NCBI GenBank assembly: GCA_037951165.1
Contig: JBBDHG010000028.1
Location: 8,440,001 to 8,504,000, forward strand
DNA length: 64,000 nucleotides
Reading direction: 5' to 3'
DNA from: Lophius americanus
Lineage: Eukaryota > Chordata > Actinopteri > Lophiiformes > Lophiidae
Part shown: positions 11,906 through 23,900 of the stretch, piece after piece
How positions within the stretch are numbered: position 1 is the first letter of the stretch
How the letters are laid out: each line of letters starts with the position of its first letter
Position numbers and translations under genes: made by a program
Notes under the pieces: model-generated
Databases searched by the model: none
Told to the model about the DNA's origin: nothing
Seen by the model: only the letters and a program-made list of their open reading frames with translations

Positions 11906-14900
11906 GTAATCGCTGGTTCAAATGAATCCAATATTTTGTATTCATTTTGAACCAGTTTCTCAATATCTCTAGTCCCCAGTCTGTCTGTGTGCTACCACCC
12001 ACTTCCCACCCACTCAAGAAACTTGACTGTTGTCACTACAGTAAAAAAGAAGAAAAATAAACAAGTATCCTGGCTTTTAAAAGAAATTCTGGCATAACAA
12101 GCATGGTGCTTGCCCTCCTTATAGATGTGCATGTTTCCCCGTTCCTTTCAATTGAATGTGACTTATTGCATCTTTATAACACACACACACACATAAAAAC
12201 ACACACACACACACCCATCGAGTTTATGGTTCCTGACAAAACCAACTTCACTAAATGTCCCATCTATAAATTCTGGAGATCCTTTCTTTGAAAACAGTCA
12301 TTGGATCATCAGGCTTTATTCCATAGTGACTGCAGAGGTCAACCACATTTCAAGCATGAATTGAAAGGGTACAATATATTCATATATATTAACCCTTTAA
12401 TGTCCTGCTCAACTGTGTGATTGAGCAAATTTTGAAATATGCAAAGAAAAACTGTTTCCATTTTTATTTTGGTTTGTTTGTTATTTGATCAGGACATTGA
12501 ACGGTTGAATCTAATCCGAATCTAATTTTGCAATTTTGTTTATTTGGCAGATTTTTTGTTTTGTTTTGTTGAGTTTGTTTTTTATAATAGAACATCTAAA
12601 AAAGCATGAAGAGAGTTCTTTGTCTTCTAAATAAATAGACGGATTAACTTTTCGTCCATGGGAAGCAATCATGTTTGCAACAATAGTTTTAAATGGATCG
12701 ATGATTTCTGTCAATGTGGGAGAAAAGTTATTTCTGACAGCTCGAAAGTTTGTCTTAACAGGTAAAATTTTAATGGAATGATAAGGCAGAAACAAGGACA
12801 CTTGTTTTTGTTTTTTTATAATTTGTTAAGTAATGCATTTAGAGTAGAGCCAACATGGAATGTCAAGTAAAGGAGAAATACATTTTTTAACAGAAATGCA
12901 ATGCTGTTCAACGACCTAAGAATTAACTGATGATACAGTCCTAAAAAAAAATAATGACCAGTCCAGCCTTTACTCCGGGATAACTAAGGACAAGTTGTAA
13001 CCTTGGTGGGCAAAGGAACGATGGGGAAAATGACTCGGATGTTTATTTCTGTGCTGATTCATGTGAGAACATCCTGTATTCTGAGTTCCCTCTCCAACAG
13101 TCAAACATGAGAAAGTCTACATCTGCGAGAAAGCTTTATTTCAGATTATGAAAATCTTCAAAGCTTTATCCCTGTTGCTGTCCTGCACTCAATTCTCAGC
13201 TCATATCACAGAGTTTGGCATCTGGATATCTTCCTGACAGCTTGATTCACTGACAGAAGTGATTGGACATGATATCTTTGGTGCCAGGATACAGTGATGC
13301 TCTAACTCAGAATCTTACCAAATATATTTGTCTAAATCCTAGTCAAAATAACTCATTGTACTTGATAAATCGTTGAAAAAGTAACACTTCAGTGAAGATA
13401 GCGACTTGTTTTTCAGATTATTCACTTTGAATATCTTGTTAAGTCAAAGAAACTTTTAAAATATCTCAAATGCTCAACATGAGTATTTCAAACTAACTTA
13501 ATGACATGTTTATCTCATCACAGTTAAACATCACTTTCTAGTCTTTTTGCAAGTAATTATTGGTTTTAAATCTAGAACAGTGTTATTGAATAATAATAAC
13601 AATGAGTAAATAAGTGACAGTAAATAAGTAACATAAAGTACTCATGGAATTAAGTTGTTTACTTTTATTGTAACAAAAAGCAACTTTTGAGATCAAAAAC
13701 CCACACAATTTCTAGCATTATTAGCTTTCTTGTGAGACATAAAGTTTAAAATGGGAATTCCCAGCTTATTTTTGTTCTCCTGTATTTTAAATATTTTATC
13801 TTATTTACAGAATTTTGCCAAGTAAAGTTTCACTTGCACTGTTGGCAGATGCGTTGACTGTTGAAGCATAATTTTTTCCTGCACCCAGGCTCAAATAGAT
13901 GTGTATTTCTTTGTGTCGTTGCTAAATATTATAATATATAATATATAATATTTAATTCCAAGCTCTAGTGCTAGTTTTTTTGTAATTACCATTTTTCATT
14001 TGTTTGACTCGAGTTGTTAGCCATTTAATAAATGGGATATATCCATTAAATGGGCCTATGCAGTCGCCCCCGACAGCAGTGATATATCCCCGAAATGTCC
14101 CAAATAACCTGCATTGTACACGCAATCCCCAAATTGAATTCAAAGTTATATCAGAAAAACATTTTCATAACCAAGATCTCTCAAATTTTTTAAATATGAT
14201 ATATTAGATTAAAAGATCGTGAATAATAGATAGATTTTCTTCAGTCGATTCTTATGCACCAACTTTGGACTAAATTGGACCGTTGACAGTTGAGAAATGA
14301 TAGACCTGAAACTTTATGAGGTAAAGACTTCCCTAGTGTCAGAAATATACCCCTAGACCTTTCCCAAAATAAATCCCGTTCTCCATTGCACTAAAATTGA
14401 TAGACTTACAAATAGAAAATGATCAATGTAATAGCTTTTGAGTTATTGCGTATTGAGTTGTTGCGTATAGCAGATGCGGGTTGACGATTCCCTAATATCC
14501 CCAACTTTTCAGGGATATAAATACGACCTTAGAAACATGACAATTCACAACCTTGCTTGATATTATCTTTAAGCGTATCTTCCAGGTATCTGCTGAAGTG
14601 GTTCTATCTCCAGCCAAGACCATCTGTTTTCACTCTTTCATAAAAGGCTAAAATCATGCCAATTGGCGCTGCATGTTTCTTTCATGGCTGCAAGCCTCAG
14701 TAGATTTGATGTACTAAGCTATTAACGTACCTCTGTCTTTAGGAACCTTTAGAGGTTTTCTTTGTCCCTAAATACTCAAATTGAGTGACGGATGCAAGAG
14801 TAAAGTAGATGTTGCCACTGAGTATTCTAATGTCACACGATGCCTATTAGCAACATGACTTGGGTGATTTCGGAAGCAGCCACTTGTCATGTTGGTGAAT

Positions 14901-17900
14901 CTTTATAATGTGGTTAGGTTGTTGGGTTTTCTCTCAAGGATCATTGAGGTCACACATAAATGGCTAAAGTAATGTGTTCCTAAAGTTTATTTTTCAGTTT
15001 GACAGCCCAATAACTTGGGTTAAACCCCATGTCTGGGGTTTCTTTCTACTACAGTCTACCCACTTAAGAGTCCTTCGACGTCCCTGATCAGAACCTCTAC
15101 CATGCAGCGTCGGGGTAGATTTTCACAGTTCTGGTTGTTTGATATGTGGGAAACGGGAACTCATATTTGGGTATTAATTCCACCCCATCATTTAACTATG
15201 ACCTGTCAGTCAAGAATGTTTCATAATGTTCTTTTGAGTTTAGATGAAACAAAAGTGGGCCAGCAGTTTTAGATAAGGAATGTAACAGTCTCAACTCTAA
15301 AATATTTCTGTGTAGCCTAAAGATGAGTGCATGTGGGAGATTACTGTGGGAACAATTCCGACATTATCAAAGTGCTCATTGAAAATCAAAAGAAATCTGT
15401 CAGGGTACGGCAGTTTTGTTTGGCCACGATAGCCCTTTTAATATTTTTCCATGGTTACTCGTCTCTAGCTTAGGATGAGCAGTCATTCATATCAGGGTGA
15501 AGAGGTCAACTACAATTTACTTTGGTGAGGTCTTAACGGTAAAACTATAGCCCACATGACAACCTCAACCCGCCATTCCTATCCGTCAGTTTAGGCCCTT
15601 TATTTAGAAACGAATCAAAAGCTGCCCCGATCACCTCTGCTCTGCACTAATAACATGTTAAAGGGTGACTTCCTGTTATGTCTGTACAATCAGTCCGTGT
15701 TTTTGTGGTTTACTTTTTGTGGTATGATATTGATTCGTAGACCTACTGAGCCAACACTGATATTGTATCTCATGACACGAAGGCCCAGAGCTGGCTCCTG
15801 CTTGTCAGCCTGCGGCTCGCCAGGAGGTCATTTCAGAGTCGACTCTGAGGAGCGATCCAATTATGGGCACAGTGTAAACTGTGTTGCTGCCAGAAACACA
15901 TTGCCCTCTCTGTTTTGTCTTGTAGAGGGATGAAGTGGTAATAATGAGGTAGTGTTGTAAAACACAAGACGTCTTGAGTAGGTTAAAAACATATCTTGAT
16001 ATTCTCGGATTTTGTCATTTTTGCAACCCTCAAACTGCAACCACTAATTTGCTCTCCGAATAGGATATTCATTTTTGCCTAATAATTAAATTAATGCAAC
16101 CATTATGTTTAAAGAAAATTTGTATTCTTAAGAACCATGTCTTTATCTATATAATTGGCGACGAGGTTGCCTCACCATCTATAACTTTCTTTGTTCATCA
16201 AGTAAATTTTGTAAAGTTAATGTCTAATTCTAATGTGTTGTTTTGTGTTGCTAGCTGTAAGAGTCAGCTGTACCCTGTCCCAGCAAGCATGTGTTTTCTT
16301 GGTGGCAGCATGCTACAGTTGACTCTGAGTCGGCTAGGAAAGGTTCGGGGGTGAAGACGGGTGGCCTGGACCGGGGGTCTTGCTTGTTATAGCTCTCAGA
16401 ATAGGGTCCTTGGCATAACTTTGAGCACTACCACAATATGGGTCCAATAAGAATATCTATTTTCTTACCCTTTACATAAGTTTTTTGCAAACTCCGTTCT
16501 TCACTCAGCTTGAGTGATGCTGAAAAGCTGGTCCACGCGTTTGTCTCCTCCAGACTGGATTACTGTAACGTACTTCTCATCGGGATCCCTGATAAAAGTC
16601 TTCAAAAACTACAGTATGTTTAAAACAGTGCTGCAAGGATCCTGATGAGAGTTCGTAAACGCAAACACATCACCCCGGTTCTTCATTCCCTTCATTGGCC
16701 CTCAAAGGGGGTTGCATCTATGGTAACGCACCCCCCTACCTAAAAGAACTACTCACCACACTGACCTCAACACGATCCCTCCGTTATACCCACTCATACC
16801 GCATCCTCCTTCCCCGGACTAAGCTCAGCACTATGGGTGATCGGGCCTTCTGTTCTGCTGCCCCTCGTCTGTGGAATGCCCTCCCTGACCATCTGAGGGC
16901 ACCACAGATGACACATTTAAAAAAGGACTTAACTTCCTTTTTAGCAGAACCTATAACTTTTAATTAACATTGCTGCTTTTTGGTCATGTTTTTATATATT
17001 TATTATTATATTTTTTATTGATGCTTTTATCTGGTTTTACTTTGTAGCACTTTGATCCAAATGTAAAGTGCATTATAATTAAATGTATTATTATTATTTC
17101 ACCACTGGCTGCTGCTAAATCTCAGCCACAGCACCTTTAAGATATAATTGTAGACTATATTGCACACCACTAGTCTTCTACCGGATATTATTTGATGCCA
17201 TCTTACAAGTTAGACATTCAAAGCACGTAGACAGTGTTTTTGTGAATATCTTATGTACATATTTCTTCTAGACTTTAAAGACAGACATATTTGTGTACAG
17301 TGTACAGTATGTATGTAGTAGAGACTCGTTGTTGTCCTGCATGGTACCTCAAAGACTTGTCTCTCACAGGTAGAGAACTTGAAGAGTATCATATAACTCC
17401 TTGCCCAAACAGTAAAGGGCCGGTTTTTGGTGGATCCATATTGCTTGTTGTGGTTTAAGAATTACAGCTCAGTCTTTAGAGGGGGGCCAACCTGAAGTTT
17501 TCTTCCTGGACCATTATGTGGTTTTTTGTTTGATATCTTTTCCGACCGTTCCACATCACCAGGTTAAGTTTAATATATTTAAACATCCGGCATTCATTTT
17601 AATGAGTCCTTCCTTAACAACAAGAACACTTATGCTCTTGGTTGAGTTCATAGTGAAGTGAGATTATCAAAGTAGCACGCATTACTTGACTCACAATGAG
17701 GAAGGAATCCACATTTATATAACGTTTTCCCAACATAAGGCTAATCATACGGCTTTTGTGAAACACAAATTTCTCCCTCAAGCTTAAAATTTTAATTTGA
17801 ATGAAGCGAGTACTGTGAATTATTGTTGTGGTATTCATACCATTCGGGGATATTATAGAATTGTCCTCGCTACTGGTGCAGATCATTAGTATTAACAAAA

Positions 17901-20900
17901 TTACTCGAAAACTGTTTCATGGCTCTTTTTCAAATTTTATAAACCTATAGACCTTAGCGCAAAGAAGAGCAAGATTGATTTTGGGAAATGTCGGTTATAT
18001 TTTTCGGATACTGCATGGAGTTTTATCTCCAAAGGTTTTCGGCCATAATTTCTCAACCATTGCCCAATTTAGTCCAAATTCTGTGCATATGAATTGACCT
18101 GGTTGATTTCTCTAGTATATTTGTATTTCACTCTAATCTTCCATATTTTACTCACTAAAGGGAGTTTTTTCACGAAAAGCACTGTTTTACTTCTTTACTT
18201 CTTACTTCTTATTTAGTCGACATTTGTTGCATCTGAATCAACTCGAGGAGATCTATTTTACATAAATATCATATCATAATGTAATAGATCATATTTTACT
18301 CACTAGAAGGAGCATTTTTTTAAAAACACTGTCTGACGGAATTCTTAACCATTTGTCCAAACTAGTCCAAATTTGGAGTGTATGAATGATATACAATTTT
18401 TTTTCTTGAGTAAAACATGCGTGTGTAATTTTTTACCCTAAAAATACATATTTTATTCACTAAAGATCATACTTAATTCACTACAGGGAACTTTTTTACG
18501 GAAAAAAAAACAACTCTTTTTTCGGACATAACTATTTGTACAAAGCATGGAATTGGGGACACCTCAGGGATATATCCTTAGTGTATGCCTAGTTGTAATA
18601 GCACTGCTAATAATCCAAAGTAAATGGTGTGATAACCATCAAATCTAATTACATGGTATCCCACGAAGCTAGTCACCACTTCAAGCTTCAATGGTATTCC
18701 ATTTCGCAATGAAATCTAATCCATCATGGACTTGACTTAAAGGCTTTCAAATGTCTTTCTTTAATCCTGGAACTAACTGGACATTCTTGAAACCTCGAGA
18801 TCAAACATGGATCAAATAGGCAGAATACACAGACATTTACCCCATCATGACCACATTTAATTGACTTCACAATCAATTAGCTAATAAGCCTCACAGATCT
18901 AGGTTAAGCTGGAATAGTAAATTTGCGACTCTGGAGGTGAACTCGGACTCAGTTAGTGAGATGGACATTATTGTGCCTGTCAGCAGGCCTCCAGACATGT
19001 TTTAAATGGTGATGGAGCATAGTCAGTAAAAACACAAAGTTTCTGGGACTGTCCAGATGTTCCAATGTTATCCCAGGGATTATACAGCATCCTGGGCTTC
19101 CCATAGCTGTGTATACAGACACACATTGTATATACAGCTTTATCAACAGGGTATCAAAAACTCAGCTGTCCTAGAAAGCTAAGAAGTAAAAAGACAGAGC
19201 AACGTTTGTGGCCAATAAACCAGCATCATAAACTCAGCACCTTGCCATTCAGCCGAGTTCTATCTCTGTGCCTGATTGACCTTGAACATGTCATCGGTCA
19301 ACAAAAGCTATTTGGAAAACCTGAATTACATGTAAAATAATAATGCCGAACATTTAATTTACATTTCCAGGCTTTCTTTTATTCTTGACTTGTATCTGGT
19401 GGGATAACATAAGGATGCATGTTTTCAGATTTGTGGTAAATATAGAAATGTTTTATTATCTGGTTTACATGCTTGCTTTTAATTCCAAGATTTAAATTCT
19501 GTTTGATCAGAGTGGTGGCTAATAGGTAAAACGTTTCTGTAATTGGAGGTTTGGAAAGCTTAGAGTTGAGTTGTGATGTGCTGTTCAACTGGTAAAGCAG
19601 TGAAAAACACGTTTTTGAATTATATGAGAAAGAGACATGTTCTATCATTATGGTGTGTTTGATTTCCTTTGCATTCCAACTTATTACAGACCTTACAAAT
19701 CAATCAGAGCACCAATATAATACATTTTTGGTTATAACCAGATACTAATTATATTAAAAGATGAGTTAAATCTGAAAAAAGAGTGCAAATGCATGCTAAG
19801 TGAAGGAATGTTTTGCTTTAAACAGCCCTCGTGTCAGCTTTATCACCCATAAAAGGAGGATTACAAATAAAATGATGTGCTTTCCCCCACATAATGGATT
19901 TCCCCACTGAGTTAGTGCCGCTTTGCCTTTTTCAACCCTGCTCTGGGAGAGATTGTGCTCATAAGTGTGGGTCAGCTTCCAACAACAGTCTAAGCACTCA
20001 TGTCGTACGCGAGGATCTGACCACAATGTGAGCACACCAATAGCTTCTGTGACTTTTACAGACATTGGTTGACTGATAATATTTTTACACTGCTTCAGCA
20101 GTGTCTTCCATAAAATTCTTAAGTCCTTCAGCTCGCTGCTGTGTTGTTTAAGTAGTTTCATCAGTTTATCTTCAGATTCCCATTCACGCAGGTAATGGGA
20201 ATCCATATGGGTTGAATCCAAAGCAACTGGATTTCTGCTCTTAACAACTCCTGACTACTCATACCCATCCCCATTAGTTATGCACGGCTAACAGCCAACG
20301 ACTCTCTATGTACAAACACTTACTGGAAGTATAAAATCCCCAACTCCCCACCAGCCAGTAAGAACTGAAAAAAGCCTCTTGGATCAGAGGTTAAACTTCT
20401 TCAAACCAAAACAGAAGTCCAGTTGTCCAGATTAAAATCCATGTAGGCTGAATCCATTCAGCCTACATGGATTTTAATCTATTTGGTTTCATTAAAGGAG
20501 ATCTAGGTCAACATATGTGTGGATTCTCACTTATCCAGGTCATGGTTTTTAACTAGAACAAAATAATTTTGGACCAATTGTTCTAGTTAAAATTTTTTCA
20601 CACTCCTGGAATCGGTCCTCCTCCTCCAACTTCATGCTCAACAGTCAAGTCAATTTCACATTGCTGTAAAATGGTATCGTCGCCATAAAATGGTATTGGG
20701 TATGGATTAATTTGAATAATGATATCCCCAAAAAGTTGGGGATTTTATGGAAGCTTCATCATCGCCACTGCATCCTTTACTGCCACCACATATCCTTCAT
20801 GTTGATCAATAACGCAAAACACATTTAATGCATCATTTTCAGATGTTATACCCCTATCAACCTTAGTACAAGAAAGAACTGGATTGATTAATGAAAAGAT

Positions 20901-23900
20901 CAGTTTTATATTTTGACAGTAGGGGGAGATTTTCTCCAAAAGTTTTTGAGCCATAATTTCGCAACCGTTGGTCCAATTAAGTCCATATTTCGCGTATATG
21001 AATCAACTCAAGGACATCTTTCTTTTTTATATCATATTTTACATTAAAAGTTCATATTTTATTCACTAGAGATTTTTACTTTTGATATATCCTAAGTGTA
21101 GGACTAGTTTTAATAAGACTGTTAATTATCAAAAGTACATTGTCTGATAACCATAAAGTCTAATACCATTTTTATGAAAAATACTTTGGCCAAAACTTCA
21201 ATCAGGGGCCCTTACTTGTACAATGCAAGGGATTGTGGACATTCGGGGATATACCCTTGCTGTTGGGGACAACAGCATATGCCTAGTTTTCCGATAACAA
21301 GTGTTCAAGCCCAGTAACAGCAAGAACATCTATACTGGTATTGGTATTTTTTCATCACTGTCTTTCCTCACTTAGTTAAATGTGGGGCTGTCCATATGTG
21401 GTTGGTATTTCTGGTAGATATTTACACCTAATGATTGATTCATATGATCTAGTGACACATACATGCTTAAATCATGTCATGGGAAAATGTATTTCTCAAA
21501 TACTCGTCAGATAAACTGTCTGCTAATACCGGAAAATATTTTTATCGGTGTCCTGCTCCAATTTGACTGGGATTTCTGCTTGCTCAAATGAAACCATATT
21601 TTGTTCTCAGGCAGCATCTAGAATATTCAGACTCATGTTATGGTTGTACGTCAATAAACAGGCTTTCGGGTTAAGCCAGACACCTCATGTGTTAAAGCTA
21701 TTAGCAGAGGCAACTGCAGAGCTCACAGGGCAGCGGGGAGCCTTCAAACTGGCAAATGGAGCTTGCATCTTCGTCACCGGCTTGTAAACCAAAGCAATTG
21801 TCAAGGGCTCCAGAAATAAGTGTTCCTCCCAAAACAGTCATTTTCTTCCTTCTTCTTTCAGAAAAGACAACATTATTTTCGATCAAAGCAGAAATGTTTG
21901 ATGCTTGCCAGAGGACTATCACCATGTGAATGAAAACACATTACTCTTTGTTGTCCTAAATTCCCTGATCATTATGCACTGACCTTGCTGGAGTCACCCC
22001 CGGTGATTGAGGAATGAGTAAAGGTATGCAAGAGGCCCGGCTGTTGGTCCCTGTTTGCCAGGGAGTGCTGACATTTAACATGTCACAAAAGGCGGAAGAG
22101 GTTTTTGTATTTCTGCAGGAATGTGAGGCATCAATCTTCAAACTATCTGTCGACAATAGATCCATCAAAAGTCAAACCACAGGAGGATCAGGGAAGAGTT
22201 AGTGTTCCGAATAAAAAGTTTAGGCATTGATGTGAGTGTGTTTTTGCCTTAATGTTTTATAGAGAAAATAAGTTGTTTCCATGCCTTCATCTCCACATCA
22301 CCATCTTTGGATTAAAGGCCTTGTGTCTTCTAGCAAATCTTCTTTTCTTAGTCACTTATGGTGAGTGGTAGTAAATAAGTACATTATCTTCAGTACTGTA
22401 CTGTATTTGAGGTATCTTGTCCTCTGCTGGTTTCTACTGTTACTGCACTACATCTCAGACGGAATGGTACTTATACTACTCTACTTTTGGACTTACAGCT
22501 ATAGTTACCTTAGTTACTTTCAGTGTATCATTCTTAAACTGGTGGACAGTAACTAAGAAAATTGTTTTGTACCTAAAAATGTTGTGCTACTCATACTTTT
22601 ATTCAATCAAATCTAAGAGGGAATTATTATGCTTATACTCCATTAAATTTGTCGGACAGGTGTAGTTACTAGTTTATATCCAAAATATAATTATCCAGTG
22701 GTTGACAGTAACCAAGCACATTTACTCAAGTACTGTACTTAGCACAAATTTTAGGTAGTCGCACTTTATTTATCCAATTTTGTCCTACCTTTTAAGTAAC
22801 TAAGTACATTTACACAAGTACTGTACCCATGTACACAGTTAAGGTAAATTTTCTTTACTTTATTAATCCAATTTTGAGCTGGCTTATACATTTCAGAGGG
22901 AGTTATAGTACATACTGTATACTCCAGTACATTTGGCCTTTAAGCTGTAGTTACTAACTTGTCAGTGTATAATTCTTATACTGTTAGACAGTTACTAAGT
23001 ACATTTACTCAAGTACTGCATATAATTTGAGGTACTTGTACTTCATCGATTAATTTTGTGCTACCGCATGCATTTACTCTACAACAATTCCGAAAGCATT
23101 ATTGTAATTAACATTCCATTACACTTGTCTGACAACTGCAGTTACTAATTACTATGCAGAGTCTAATCTAACCCTTTTGGTGTACAAAATTAAGTACATT
23201 CAGTGTAAACAGGGACAAATGTATCATTTAGCAAACTCACAAAAAACACAAACAACCCGCTGACACAGGTACAAACCTAAAGTCTTTGGTTGTGGCAATT
23301 AACCTTCAAGAGGCACCGTCATTCTGAATGTGTCCCAAAAAGCCTAATGGAAACTGGTCTAACAAGAATCCCTGCCATGCAGCCCACTCTTCTAACCTCA
23401 CATATATTTCTTGAGTATTTTGGACTCAAATCTATTTTCTCTCCCTTGACAGAAGAAAGTGGAGTCACCCTGTTACAGCTGATAGGGGACCCTCCTCCGG
23501 ATGAGATCACCCAGGTCTTTGGGCCTGACAACAGTCAAGGATATGTTTTTGGTCCTGACGCCAACACCGGACAGCTGGCCAGAGCCCACCTGCCAAGCCC
23601 ATTCTACCGAGACTTTGCCCTCATTTTCAACCTGAAACCCACAACTAACAAGGGTGGTGTCATCTTCTCCATCACTGATGCCACCCAAAAGATAATGTAT
23701 GTGGCTGTAAAACTGTCAGGGGTGGAGGGTGGCAAGCAGAATGTCATCCTGTTCTACACAGAACCCGACTCAGAGGAGTCTTTTGAGGCAGCTAAGTTCC
23801 TTGTGCCCTCCATGAGGGACACCTGGAATCGTTTTGCTATCGCTGTGAAGGACGACAAGGTGATGTTCTACCTCAACTGTGACGCAGACCCTGAGGTGAT

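Larger units (their letters stand above)
11906..23452 (+). other. col18a1 intron 1 (11.5 kb), repeat-rich
   Basis: Separates Fz from TSPN. It holds the donor-side hairpin, a CA repeat, an L2-like LINE tail, three family A copies, a palindrome, and a tandem array of a ~200-bp repeat. Nothing recognisable is seen in 12300-13900, 14600-16450 or 17150-17950. One unexplained 141-codon ORF lies at 19796-20221 on the minus strand. Confidence 0.8.

Noticed and set aside
11436..12017. 193-codon minus-strand ORF opposite the frizzled exon
   Set aside because: Antisense shadow of a well-supported coding exon; no domain of its own.
16695..16967. 90-codon ORF as a host gene
   Set aside because: It is the C-terminal end of an L2-like reverse transcriptase with a LINE 3' tail, upstream stop and internal deletion.
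23290..23452. Upstream extension of the TSPN open frame from an ATG at 23290
   Set aside because: The acceptor at 23451-23452 gives exact phase with exon 1 and family sequence begins just after it. The upstream residues do not resemble collagen XVIII.
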